A DNA stretch of 64,000 bases from Tubiluchus corallicola (taxonomy: Eukaryota; Priapulida; Priapulimorpha; Priapulimorphida; Tubiluchidae): the NCBI GenBank assembly GCA_030141605.1, contig JAQGDQ010001067.1:1-64000 (forward strand). The letters are read 5' to 3'. Under the pieces are notes generated by a model, which did no database searches, was not told where the DNA came from, and was given only the letters and a program-made list of their open reading frames with translations. A program made the translations under genes and the position numbers. Shown here piece after piece: positions 8,603-20,086 of the stretch. Numbering within the stretch: the stretch's first letter is position 1; every line of letters begins with the position of its first letter.

Positions 8603-10951
8603 TCACAAAGCCAATTCTGGATGAATCAGCACAGCTGAAAATTTTGTTGGATAATCATTAGCAATTAATTTAACTGATACAAATGAAAATATTCTGATTA
8701 CCTGAGTGAAACAGTTTTCACTTTTGCCAACTTTATCCCACACCAATATTAATTCAGGTTTTCCCATTTGTTTTTTAAATGTCAAATCTTTAAGAGGGAG
8801 TCGTTCACAATAAACTCTTTTCACGACTCCCACTTTAATTACCAGAACATCAAACGAATGATCAAGTACACCCATCACCATTCCTTTTTCTTCCAGTGGG
8901 CCGCAAGTTCTAACAAATATGGCAAAAAACAACTGAGAACTCAATTCAGAAACCTGCTTGGCATTATTCTTTTTATCATTGCAGTGTTCAGCAAATGTTT
9001 GCAATTCATAAGAGTTACGAAGCGTAACGTTTTCACAGTCTATCGCAGCTGCCAGCAGCCTGTGCACAATAATGTCAGGATAACGACGAATGGGAGACGT
9101 GAAATGCGTGTATAAAGGTACATTAAGAGCATAATGATGGTAAGCCTCTTCGTCTTGTATAACTCCAGCACAAAAATATCTTGCTAGCTCCATAGGTTTT
9201 GCCAATAATGATGTCAGAACTAGAAAAAGAGCTTCACTGTCACCGCTAGAGCTAAGATGCTGTGCTAAAGAGCTCTGCAGTGAGGCTGAAGAACTGGCAT
9301 CAACATCAATACCATGAGAAGCGCACATTTCAATTACAACATCCAACAAACGACCTTTAGGTGGTGGGTGACGACGAAGCAGTGCTTTATCTGGGTAATG
9401 TTCATAAATTTTATGTGCAACAGCCATATTGGCAAGTAAAATGAATTCTTCAACCAATCGATGTGAATCCTTCTGCTTATAAACGCAGTATCCATTTGGT
9501 AACCCAGTGTCATCATCTAAAGAGAACTGAAGTTTCACTTGGTCTAGTCGTAATGCTCCTTCATCAAAACGCCGCTTCCTTAAATTCACAGCAATTTTAT
9601 TCAATGTCAACACACTATTTTTTATTGTTGCTAAACCGTGTGCTCCAAAAATTATAGGAAATTGTTCAAAATTCAGATCTTTCTCTGGGTTTTCTATCAT
9701 TTCCTGGGCATGATCGTAAGACATTTTAACACAAGAACATATTATTGTACGACCATACCATTCGTTGATAATCTGACCTTTGCTATTGATGTGCCATATA
9801 ACAGAAAATGTAAGTCGGTCTTCACCTGAATTCAAGCTGCAAAGTTGCTCACAAAGTAGCCTGGGCAGCATTGGAATTACCTTCTGGACTAGATACACAC
9901 TGGTAGCCCTTTCTAATGCACTGTCATCAAGTGGTGTGTTCTCTCTTACAAAATAACTCACATCAGCAATATGCACACCTATCTCATAAACATCATCCTC
10001 AACATAAACACATGATAATGCATCATCTAAATCTCTGGCTGTAGGGGGGTCTATTGTAAATACACAATGATATCTGAGATCCTTGCGGATATCATACTCT
10101 GTCTGAGGTATTTTCCAAGTGTTTTTTGTAGACATCTGAGGAAGGCAATCTAATACTGCAGAACTGAACTCTTCATAGTTTAAGCCATATTCAGCGAGAA
10201 AGCCTTCTGTTTCAGGTTCAATCTCACCCGCCTCACCTAAGCTTCGATGAAGCTTTCCTTTTGCCATTTTACTTGTCTCTGGCCAATCAGTTATTCTGGC
10301 AATAAACAAAGTACTTGCATAATCGGTTGGACGTCTAGAGAAATTTGTCGGACATTCTGACAGTGGAATGAGGATGCGAGGAACGCGAGAATCTAGGGGT
10401 GAAAACAGAGCAAACGTAGAATTTTTATCTGTGATAGGTTTTATGTGCCCAGCTGCACACCGCGAATGCTTACTCTGAAGTATCGCTACCACTTTTGCAG
10501 TTTTATGCGAATTTCCCCCATTTTCACATGCGGAGACTGATTCAAAATTTTGCAATTTTTCAAAAGATTTTGCATTTTCACCACCATCTTCTTTTACATG
10601 TTGAAATGACGGCATGGCATTATCAACGCAGCTTTTTTCCTCTGACAGGTTCAATTTAGATTTTTGTTTTAATGCCACAACAACGACATCCCCATGAAGA
10701 GCGCGATTGCGATCTTGCAAACCAATTATGCTAATATCTGTTCCACCATCTGGGTCAGAAATATAGGCTTCTTCATAGTTGCGGGAATTAATTCGAAGCA
10801 TGCCTTGAATTAATTCAGATATTTTAAGGCCATGTGACAGTTGAGATTTGGTTAAGTACTGCTCATAATAACTATTTGACTTTTTACTTGGATGTGGCTT
10901 GTCATGGCTCTTTTGTTTTATAGTTTTTTCCGGTAATTTCTGTGACGTCAT
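8603..10951 (-). CDS. DIS3L2: DIS3-like 3'-5' exoribonuclease 2
   Basis: This 782-residue RNase II/RNB-family exoribonuclease matches DIS3L2. DIS3L2 degrades oligouridylated RNAs (pre-let-7 and other U-tailed RNAs) in the cytoplasm independently of the exosome. No PIN domain is present, which separates it from DIS3 and DIS3L1. Cold-shock-like domains occupy about residues 30-230. The RNB domain (about 285-640) has the catalytic Asp cluster TIDPPTARDLDDA with Asp301, 307, 309 and 310, then VHIADVSYFV and FTSPIRRYPDIIVHRLL. A C-terminal S1-like domain follows. Start at 10951: an in-frame TAA lies two codons upstream, and acceptor-like sites upstream suggest a 5' UTR intron. The whole ORF lacks introns, unusual for this gene. 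The terminal TGA overlaps a GTGAGT donor-like hexamer, so a short further exon is possible. Confidence 0.95.
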   Translation of the reverse strand: MTSQKLPEKTIKQKSHDKPHPSKKSNSYYEQYLTKSQLSHGLKISELIQGMLRINSRNYEEAYISDPDGGTDISIIGLQDRNRALHGDVVVVALKQKSKLNLSEEKSCVDNAMPSFQHVKEDGGENAKSFEKLQNFESVSACENGGNSHKTAKVVAILQSKHSRCAAGHIKPITDKNSTFALFSPLDSRVPRILIPLSECPTNFSRRPTDYASTLFIARITDWPETSKMAKGKLHRSLGEAGEIEPETEGFLAEYGLNYEEFSSAVLDCLPQMSTKNTWKIPQTEYDIRKDLRYHCVFTIDPPTARDLDDALSCVYVEDDVYEIGVHIADVSYFVRENTPLDDSALERATSVYLVQKVIPMLPRLLCEQLCSLNSGEDRLTFSVIWHINSKGQIINEWYGRTIICSCVKMSYDHAQEMIENPEKDLNFEQFPIIFGAHGLATIKNSVLTLNKIAVNLRKRRFDEGALRLDQVKLQFSLDDDTGLPNGYCVYKQKDSHRLVEEFILLANMAVAHKIYEHYPDKALLRRHPPPKGRLLDVVIEMCASHGIDVDASSSASLQSSLAQHLSSSGDSEALFLVLTSLLAKPMELARYFCAGVIQDEEAYHHYALNVPLYTHFTSPIRRYPDIIVHRLLAAAIDCENVTLRNSYELQTFAEHCNDKKNNAKQVSELSSQLFFAIFVRTCGPLEEKGMVMGVLDHSFDVLVIKVGVVKRVYCERLPLKDLTFKKQMGKPELILVWDKVGKSENCFTQVIRIFSFVSVKLIANDYPTKFSAVLIHPELAL

Positions 10952-11574
10952 TATTTACGTGTTTCAGATTATCTAAAATAATTAAGCACCTATAAAAAAT
11001 AATAGAAATTCTTCAACAATAATAGTACAAAACTTTTCTGAAAAACTAAAACTTATGTGGCATCAGAGCAGCTTTTTAGAAATGAGTGAAGTAATATTGG
11101 GCTTTAACAATAAACAAAGATATAAGGCCTTGGCTGCTTATATTATATATGAAGGGATTGAATGAGAGTATTGCAGACTTGCAAAAAAGAATACATGTCT
11201 AGATATGATAGATAATGTTTCGAGGTCTTAAAGTGCTATAGGTAGTCACACTGTTACATGGACAACTATGCCCACATTATTATTATGGGCTTTCTAAACA
11301 GAGCCTAAGTTTTCAAATTTAAATATACTAAAAATAATACTTCCTATAAAAGTCTCAAAAATTTATTAGAATAAGTACTCTTCTAGAATCACTTACAAAA
11401 AACCCCAAAAAAACCCTGAAATGCAATAAACTGTATAAAAAAATTGAGGTGAGGCAAAGACAGAATTCATGTTCCAACCATACGATACCATACTGCCACT
11501 CTAAAAATACAAGAGTGGTAAACGTTAATCAAGCCATTATTCACTGAAGAAGCTTTAGCAATATCAGACAGGAG
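10952..11574. other. Upstream of DIS3L2; no gene seen
   Basis: AT-rich intergenic DNA. On the minus strand two acceptor-like tracts within 60 bp above the DIS3L2 start (ending TTTTTATAG and ATTATTTTAG) suggest a 5' UTR intron here. Nothing else is recognisable. Confidence 0.5.
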
Positions 11575-12000
11575 TAAATTTCACTCTCTGGTCACTCTTT
11601 CCATGAAAAAATATTTTCTGAAGTCTAATCTAGCTCTATGATTATAGATATTAAGAGAATGCCCCCTAATTCTGCCTTCATTTGCCAGTGTTAACATTTT
11701 TTCACTTTTTATGCCACCATACCTATGCATAACTTTATTCATTTGTATCAAGTCTCTTCTATGCCTGATCAACTCTAAGGTTGTAAGTGAGCATTTTCTA
11801 AGCCTCTCTTGGTATGACATTTCCTCGATACCTTTAAGCAGGCTGGTCACTGTCACCCTACGCTGTGAAGTGAATTCCATGCTTATATACAATAATATAA
11901 TATGAGTCTTACTAAGCCTTTGTACATTTTTATTTTTGTCGTAAAGTCTTTGGATACAAACTGTCTCTTTATCATATCATTCTTAATCGAATCAGTCCAA
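11575..12000 (-). mobile_element. CR1/L2-like LINE fragment (RT C-terminus)
   Basis: The minus strand encodes the C-terminal part of a LINE RT. Upstream frame: MYKGLVRLILYYC. Then, after a frameshift: LLKGIEEMSYQERLRK, LTTLELIRHRRDLIQMNKV, and near the end GRIRGHSLNIYNHRARLDFR. These are the familiar Tyr-x-x-Arg-Leu and Arg-Gly-His blocks after the thumb in Jockey/CR1/L2-group elements. A stop and a frameshift make it a dead, heavily 5'-truncated copy. It belongs to a different family from the LINE at 16445-18404. Confidence 0.8.
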
Positions 12001-12333
12001 AGATCACATTGATAAATTTAAATCCAATTTCAATTTCATTTTATTGCACAAATACAATAGCGTATCATGGCAAAAAATTAAAATAACAAATAAAGTTAAA
12101 GTACAAGAACAATTTCAAAATATAACAAATACAATTATGCAATGATGCAAAAACATGAGTTTTACAATTTACTTAAATAGGCTACTTAAATCTTATGAAA
12201 TTTATCACCACATTGAATTGAACATACCTTCAAGGCAAAAAAGTTTGGCAGGGCAGTGTACAGTCTTGCTTCTTCTACACAAAATCTTATATACGCCCTG
12301 TTTGGCGTACACTATAAAACTAAGTAAAAAGCA

Positions 12334-12398
12334 AATGGGAGCTATTACACTTTCGCACCGCCTAGCTTTTTATAGGTTATTACTCGTTTTTAGGCTCG
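12334..12398 (+). repeat. Half of dispersed inverted pair
   Basis: A 30-bp core (GCTATTACACTTTCGCACCG and onward) recurs in reverse complement at about 13018-13066, with weaker similarity beyond. A second small inverted pair (ATACGCCCTG near 12291, CAGGGCGTAT near 12524) lies inside. Probably parts of a decayed MITE; its ends are not clear. Confidence 0.5.
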
Positions 12399-12819
12399 TA
12401 AGTCATCATTCTATTATTCTTACGTCATCAGTGAATGTTTCCGCTAATCTAATTGTAATTTAATGATATATTTAGGTATAATTACCAATAATTACGCTGT
12501 ATTCACAGTTCTACGCCTATACAGGGCGTATCGCCATCTTGTTTGTGTGTAGTCACGTGACGAATTTCGTACTAGTTTATGCATTATCAGGGCCTAGCTT
12601 AAAAGCACGTGACACACTTTCATCTTCACCGCATTTACGAAATAAAGAAAAAACCTTTACTTTTTTTATAATCTAATAGTAATAATACTACAGTAATAAA
12701 TAAAATTAATGATAAATAACTGCAGTGGTCTAAAATGATTTCCCGCGATACGATACAAACTCCCGTAGCTGCAACCCTAATAATCATAAATTATGCGAAG
12801 AAACTAAAAATACAGGTTA

Positions 12820-12915
12820 AGGGTCACATACGTCACTGCGCGAGAGCGATTGCGCATTAGTGGTGTAAACACGGTTATTCACTTTGCAGCTTTTAATGGC
12901 GGCGGTGGGTAAGTA
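12820..12915 (+). promoter_or_regulatory. Possible promoter and first exon with splice donor
   Basis: This is a local CpG-containing island in AT-rich DNA, with GCGCGAGAGCGATTGCGC and a YY1-like AATGGCGGCGG immediately followed by a strong donor GTAAGT at about 12909. CACGTG boxes occur at about 12554 and 12607. It could be the untranslated first exon of the EF-hand gene at 20087, whose first coding exon has an acceptor at 20054, giving a 7-kb 5' intron. If the ATG in the YY1-like site were used it would reach a stop a few codons into the next exon. Confidence 0.3.
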
Positions 12916-13017
12916 ATGCATGATTTTAATCCGGGCTTATAAAGCGTACAAAGCAATAATATTATGGGAATATGGTGTATATTACGCCTGTTGGTCTGCG
13001 TTCTGGCCTGCAGGCGT

Positions 13018-13066
13018 GAAAAGAACCAATAGGCCAGGAAAAGCTAGGCGGTGCGAAAGTGTAATA
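13018..13066 (-). repeat. Second half of dispersed inverted pair
   Basis: Reverse complement of the block at 12334-12398 (AAGCTAGGCGGTGCGAAAGT core). Confidence 0.5.
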
Positions 13067-13689
13067 GCGCCGGCAAATGTCCTGTAATACAACACAACAA
13101 CATGGGTATTCGAAGCTAGAGAAGTTCTATTCATTCCGGAACCTTGCAAGGCTAAGCAGTAAGTGGGCCAGGCTAATAACAAACAAGGACCAAAGAATGA
13201 CCAAAAGATAAGTTTAACAAGTGATCCATAAATTCCATAATATATATATTCTATCACGTAATTCTCGACTTACGTCCCTGACAACAGACATATTTAAAAT
13301 GAAAAACACCAACGTTGAAAAGTCGTCGTCAAAGTCGTTTGCGTGCTTATGCTTTTGGTTTTAATCCTGGCAGTCTGTACTTGGTCTTGTTGATGCTAGG
13401 CACTCTCCTAGACTCCTATCCGCTGATACAGCCCAAATGTATCAACCCTCGAATCTAGAGTTGTATTTGTTAAATATCTTTGCAGGATGTCCGTATACAC
13501 CAATGGCAATGGTTTACCCCTTGTGGAAAAAGTGTCAAAATGAAGCAAATGTCTGACAATGTTTGTAATCTTCTTCGTAAGCTAGAACTAAAAGTCACCA
13601 ATATCAGTTCAAACTAGAGAAAGAGCTGCACACTGTATGTTAGTTTACACATTAGCCGTAAAAATTCATTAATTTTAATTCAGCATTAC

Positions 13690-13791
13690 AATTATTATTA
13701 TTATTATTATAGTAAGTTTTTGCTGATACTAATATTCTGTTTGTAATGATGATGATGATGCTGATGATGATGATGATGATGATGATGCATC
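13690..13791. repeat. ATT and GAT trinucleotide microsatellites
   Basis: A short (ATT)n tract near 13690-13710 and a (GAT)n tract near 13746-13788 with one GCT interruption. Confidence 0.9.
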
Positions 13792-16444
13792 AACGTACCA
13801 TAGAATGTTGTTTTAAAAATAATTTATTTAATCACGATGAGTAGTAAAAACAGTCTACTTCTTCAAATAAACTAAAAGACTTACACTGACCATACTAACA
13901 TTTTTCAACAGCATTAATGATGTGATTGAATTAAACAAAATTATAGTAGAGAACGAATTACTTTTAATGTAAAGTAAATGTGAAGCATGAAAAATTAAAA
14001 TTCATACCAAACTACTGAGTATACACTGAAGATAAGAATAACAATGTTTGATTTTAAACTTTCAGCATTTTAACATACTTTTGAATGTTGTGATCACAGA
14101 CTTGCTCTTACCTTTAAAGCTCAAACATGTCTGATATTTATCTTGTATTTCTTTTACTTCAATTTTATTTTATTTTAATTTACGCTCAGTTTACACTCAA
14201 CAGTAATGATATATTCTCATACTCTGAGTTACATGGTAATCAGTTCATTGTGCGATTGTTTTCTTTAATTTAGTGTACCCTTGTGAAATTTTAAAAATGT
14301 ATTATTATTTTTCAGTCTGTTTCAAAAAGTTAATTGTTTACATGAAACGTCATGATCAAATTAATTTTAATAATAATAATAATAATAATAATAGTAATAG
14401 TAATAATAATAATAATAATGATGATGATATTGCGTTGAGACAATGGAGAATCTATCATACCTTTAATATTTATATTAAAGCTTCAGCCTCACGGAGTTTC
14501 ATGCCCAACTACGGCACAACATTGAAACTATAGCATGAATGGATTGACACAAAAAGATCCATCTTTTGACTATTGATCAAGGACATGTTCTTAGATAATC
14601 TTAGCCTGCACTAAGTCTTTCAAGTTGTGTTCGTTGGGTTTCAGGTCTGATGCGTTTCTAGCAAATTGGGTCAATTTAACAAATTTAAAAAATCTGCTGA
14701 AACTGAACAATTTATGTTGCTTCTCTTAATAAAAGTCAAAACTGCAGGCCATATAAGATGCATGATCGAAGCTTCTTCAGTAAATTTTGGGAACATGATC
14801 GGCATTATTTCAAGCCTCCATGATTACCTAGATGTAATAATTGCTCTGTGTATGTACAACTACTATATTTTTGTACCCCTCCCCCCATATTGCAACAGGC
14901 TATGTATATAACTTATATCATATGACCCATAAGCTCATTATCTAATAGCTTGGTCAGATTTGGTTATAATAGGATTCTGTTCTTTTAGGTGCTTTAGTCC
15001 AGCTCGTTCTCAGTCTTATAAAATATCCAAGCAAGGCACTATAAACACGTGCAATCCACTGTTTTTGCTAGGTGTTTTGGTAGCTTATTTCATGCTCCAG
15101 GTAATCTTGTTATAAACTTTCCATTCTTAGTCGAGAAGAGACTACTAAATATTAATTGCACCTTCAGTTTTTGCATTCAGTTTATGTGCATGATTTTCGA
15201 AGCATTATGCTGTTATTAGTGCCATTATTGTTTTTTGTTTGTTTGTGATGCTAAAGCTCATTCACCATGTTCTGTTCTGTGACACACTGTATTTGCTCCC
15301 CAGGCATGTTAGCAATATGTTACATCCTGTGCACCTAACTGGCCATTCAATATATATAGTCGATTCTTTTTCTTAATTTATATATTTCAGTCAAACTTGT
15401 TGTTGTTATAAAAATAAAAAAATCTTAACAAGGAACTATGAATTCTCAACAGGTCCTTCTGTCAGCTTACTTTGGCAGTTTTGATGATTTACTTTATAGG
15501 TGTCTAGTGTCCTATGATCTCCATTATTGTGAAGTTTTCATTGATAATTACATTACTACGTGTACCTTAACTCAGCTTGTGTACATGATCTTTGATACAA
15601 GTAACTGTTAACTGTCAGTGCCATTTTGTTTTTTATATGTTGTTATTGTCAGTAAATATTGTCTCACACATCAGATTTCACACTGTCCACTTTCTGGCAC
15701 AACAAAATTTACTCTATAACATTATTCATTCTCCAAGAATGTTTATGATGGTATAGAACTTTAGCTTATCGACTTTCACGTTTACATATAGTCTGTGTCA
15801 CCTATTGTATAGACGTGAATAAAACAGTTACATACAATCACACTGTCAAGATTAGGGGTAAAGTGAATACAATCACAGAAACCTCAAATTTATTGACAAA
15901 GTAATCTCAATTAAAAATTTGAACTTTACATAGGTTAACTGATCCAAGGAAAGTGGACCCCACTAAAATTACATTGGTCGTGTAAAAAAACAGTTACTAT
16001 TTTTTTTCAAGTTTTGCATTTTATTCAACATTTTCGAAGATTTCTTCCTGGGCTTACTTAAAATTGTCTAGGTCTGTGTCAATCAATGTGTTAAACCAGT
16101 AAACGTAAAATGAATAAATAAACATATGAATTTTAGAATTCTGCCTGCCTAATGTCTACGAATGGACAGGGATTTGGCCGCACGACGATTATGATAATGA
16201 TTAGCCATAGATTACGTAGTTATATTATTATAATGCATACAGCCTAAGCTTGCAGAATAATACAAACCTGTAGTGGTAGTCTAGTAGTACAGGTTTTCCC
16301 TTTGCTAATGACGTAACAATCGATATAATCAAGTGACTGAGTGGTGAATGTAGTTTAATTCGTTTGGCCTTACAATTTCGTCTGTGATTTCATTATATTA
16401 AAGCTAACTAATTAATAATGGCGAAACCTCAATTTTTGTTTATG
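13792..16444. other. AT-rich intergenic DNA; no gene seen
   Basis: Contains an (AAT)n run with AGT interruptions at about 14367-14422. The Asn-rich open frame across it is a by-product of the repeat. I find no supported exon, RNA gene or complete mobile element here. Confidence 0.5.
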
Positions 16445-16535
16445 TTTACAATTAAATTCAATTTATTTATTGACTCCGCAAGAATGATCAAAATACAGTG
16501 GCAGGAATACATGCAATATTTCGAAGCAAAGGAGA

Positions 16536-16575
16536 TGGGCAGCGAAGAACCCGTAGGTTATCTAGTCAGCCACCC
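16536..16575 (-). other. LINE 3' UTR hairpin, copy A
   Basis: In the minus-strand RNA an outer stem GGGUGGC/GCUGCCC (with two wobble pairs) encloses a conserved internal loop and an inner stem AACC/GGUU. It is homologous to hairpins at 39406-39447 and 54783-54821. Confidence 0.7.
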
Positions 16576-16854
16576 TTAAATAGCTATGATTAAATAAAAT
16601 TAATTATGGCATCGTTCACAATTTAAAATTGTATTAGGTTGATGTGTGTAATTGGCAATTAAATTTTTGGTATCGTAATACTGTAGAACATAATAATTTA
16701 AATAAAGAAAGATTTACAGTTCTAAAATACTGTGGATCATGCGAAGCAAACACAATAAAAATAACTTAAGATTTTTAACAACAGAAAATGCATAATTTGA
16801 GCATTAACTAAAAAATCCGGCAAAAAACAAAAAACAGTAGAATGATCAACCAAA

Positions 16855-17115
16855 GCTGTCGAGAAAAAATATAATAAATTAAACCAATGAAAAATAGGGC
16901 AAATATAAATCATACAAAACAAAACAAAAAACAGAAGCAAATAAGAGAAAACAAAACTGAAATGTTGTAATAATAACATCAATGACTGAAGTTGTCGAGA
17001 AAGAAAATATAATAAAATAAACCATCGAAAAACTATATCAACTGTAAATCAGACAAAATGAAATCAAAATATAGCAAAAACTTAAACAAAAACTTAAAGT
17101 GTCGTAGCAATGAAA
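16855..17115. repeat. Two ~136-bp near-tandem units in LINE 3' UTR
   Basis: Units start GCTGTCGAGAAA (16855) and GTTGTCGAGAAAG (16991), each followed by an ATATAATAAA stretch and an AAACCA/T motif. They diverge in their second halves. Confidence 0.75.
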
Positions 17116-18404
17116 AAATATGTATAGGTATTACAAGGGCATAAGTAAAATGTCTCATTCATTTGTATCCTGCGATAAGTTGTTTTTTATAGTTTGGAAT
17201 TAACTTTTTGTAGTTACTTGATTTTAACTGGTCTGATAATGAATTCCACAGCAAAGATCCTTGGTGTTTTAAAGAATTCTGGCCTTTAGATGAGTTAAAT
17301 CTTTCAATAAAATAAGATTGGGTGGTAGCAAACCTAGTAGAATGTTGATGCATGTAACATGCTAAAGTATAATAATTGCTGAAGAGATCCGGAAGTGAAT
17401 TATTTTTGAATTTATATACAAACTTGAGCAATTCTAATTTATACAGATCATATACTTTTAGTAAATTTAATTGCAAATACAAAGGTGTTACATGTTCCCT
17501 TTTACTAGTAAATGTTATAAGTTTGATAATCTTATTTTGTTTAGAAACCAATGATTTTAAGACTGATGCTGAAGCACTACCCCAGGCGAGAATGCCATAA
17601 CTCAGATATGGCATGACAAGAGAAGAATATAAGAGCCGTAGTGCATCTACATTTATGTAGTGTCGTATTCTAGCTAATACACCACTTAATTTGCTAATTT
17701 TGTTGACTATATGCTGTACATGTGTTTTCCAAGTAATGCTACTATCTATAAATATGCCAAGATATTTGATTTCTTGGGTAGATTGAATATTACAACCTCC
17801 CATATTTATGTTTAAACTATTGTTATGTTGCTTGTTTCCACTTAACATATATTTTGTTTTTTTATAATTTATCGATAGCTTATTTGCTTGCATCCATTTA
17901 TTAATATTGTCCAGTTCCACATTTACTGAATGTTCTAATGTTTTGATATTTTGGTGTGATAAAAATAAGTTTGTATCGTCTGCAAACAATCTGGTGTTAA
18001 ATTGCGAACAAGATGGCAGATCATTAATATATAAAAGAAATAACAATGGACCCAATGTAGAACCCTGTGGGACACCACAGATTATATCAGCAAGTTTAGA
18101 CTCTGATGAATCAATAGACGTAAACTGTTTCCTATTAGTAAGGTAAGACGTGAAAAGTGCGAGAGGACGTCCCCTGATACCATAGTATGATAACTTATAT
18201 AACAAAATGTCACGTTGAACCGTGTCGAATGCTTTCGATAAATCTAAAAATATAGCACAAGTAGTTTTCCCCTTATCAATATTCGCTAGAAAGTTCTCAA
18301 TTATTTCTGACACAGCTAAAGATGTAGAATGATTTTTTCTGAATCCAAATTGGAATTTAGTTAAAATTTGTTCTTTTAAGAGAAATTTAGCTAGCCTTTA
18401 CGTG

Positions 18405-19361
18405 GTTTAATTTTCTCATTGTCCTGTCTCTGATTATACTTATTGTAATTTTTGTAACGATTGCATTCTGATCATCTTTGTGAAGTCTTCTGACATGGTT
18501 AATACTACAATGCAACTTGATAATATGAATTATTGGTAAATTCAAGTTTTTATCAAATTCTTACTAACTCCGCTTTAACGTCTTTCACCATGTATTGTTC
18601 ATTCCTGTATTTACCTCTTGAAGACCATGCCCCATTCCTTTAGCCAGTTCATGCTACTGCCAGGTAAAGGCCACATTACATGACCTAAATTATTTCTAAA
18701 ATTTAATTAGCAATGTGCAATATAAAGTCAAATATTGGCCTATGAAGATGCTCTAGCAGTCTAATCTGTTTTAAATAAAGTGATGGAACTTACTGATCAT
18801 GTAGTAATGGTAGTTTGAATGGCACATATAATTACATTGACATTTCATCTTTTTAGATAGAAATATAGTTAGAAACAATGTTTATGTTATAAAATTATCA
18901 CATTTTCAATTTTTGCTTGTTTTACTGAGCATGTTTCTGTTATATAACTTATTATGGTTTTTTTATGACTCGGAACAATGTATAGTAGTGATTGTGGGAA
19001 AAATTGTCAACTGTAACAGAGTGATGTTCCAGGAACTAGCTCTATTTTCCTGTGACCATAGCATAGCAGCAGTGCACAACATGCCATACGTTCCTTGCCT
19101 GTGCAATGCTATAAGCTAAGTAACGTCTGCATTTTGCTCTAGTGAAGGTGCAGCCAGCAGACTGCCAAAACTTTCTAAACTATTACACATATAAACAAAT
19201 GACTTTTGTGTCATATTCAAGACTGCCAACAATAACTGACTATCAGCAAAGTCATGGTTTGAAAAGGTAGCTAAGTTATTTTAAAAGAAAAAAATTAAAG
19301 TAAAAAATTTGTGAAAGAGAGGTACATTAATGAACAACATGACTGAGAGGCATTCATGCTA
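18405..19361. other. AT-rich intergenic DNA; no gene seen
   Basis: No supported exon, RNA gene or repeat. Short open frames lack domain content. Confidence 0.45.
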
Positions 19362-19756
19362 TAGTAGGTGCTGCTTAATAGACTCACTGTGGGACGAAGT
19401 GTTTTGACCCAATTAACCGACTGAACCGAGTTAATTGCAATGGAACGGCGGGTCAAAGGAAACCCTTAGGCTAGCATATTAGCCTATGATAAACGTTCCT
19501 GCTTATAAACAAAACGGTACTTAACATGATTGTTTCTATGTATATTATAGGACAAAAGCAAACTAAGATGATATAAAAGTCACAGAAGCTTATTAGTCTC
19601 ACAAAAATGTCTTATTGAAGCATGTGAAGCAAAAATACTGAGTCAATTATGCAGAGTTATTTGGGTTAATTACCGACAGTTTTTATGTACATATGTTTTT
19701 AAGACAATTAAGCAATTGAGTCTATTAACCGTGAGTGTATTAAGCGGTGCCTACTG
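19362..19756. mobile_element. Tigger/pogo-like MITE (395 bp)
   Basis: Terminal inverted repeats: right end (reverse complement) CAGTAGGCACCGCTTAATAC; left end TAGTAGGTGCTGCTTAATAG. TA flanks both sides (19360-19361 and 19757-19758). No coding capacity. Sub-terminal copies of ATTAACCG-like motifs resemble those of the other Tigger-like elements here. It lies about 300 bp upstream of the first coding exon of the EF-hand gene. Confidence 0.85.
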
Positions 19757-20086
19757 TATCTTAATAGCTTCTTACTGTTGTGTAGCTTAGTCTTATCATC
19801 AGGTTTAAAGCATTTCAACTCTAAAACATAACTTTGTAATTTCTAAAGTTCTTTTCATAAACTGTAAAATTATTTACACTTGTCAATCAATTTCTGAAAC
19901 TATCAGGCCTATTAGTTACTAGGCATTAATGTACTGGAGCAATATCCTGTCTCAGCTGGTATGGTACTTTAACTGCTGATGACTACGATTGTTTTGACAG
20001 CAATGCAACTATAAACTGAGTAATGTAGCCTGTGTTTTTTTCTTTTTTTTGTAGGATTCTGTTAAACAAGAATAATAACAGGCAAG

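Larger units (their letters stand above)
16445..18404 (-). mobile_element. 5'-truncated CR1/L2-like LINE with intact RT frame
   Basis: The minus strand carries an open RT frame from about 18402 to 17159. From the Met at 18313 it has 384 codons; upstream codons add QFGFRKNHST before a stop at the truncation point. RT motifs: FLDLSKAFD (first Asp is residue 24), GVPQGSTLGPLLFLLYINDL (from residue 80) and LFADDTNLF (Asp112-Asp113, the catalytic pair). No frameshift is seen, so the copy is fairly young. The 3' UTR has two ~136-bp near-tandem units (16855-17115) and a two-stem hairpin at 16536-16575. The end lies near 16445-16465 at an ATTTATTTATT stretch (an A-rich tail in the sense strand). Confidence 0.9.

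Noticed and set aside
14273-14533. Asn-rich 86-codon frame
   Set aside because: It spans an (AAT)n microsatellite and has no other support.
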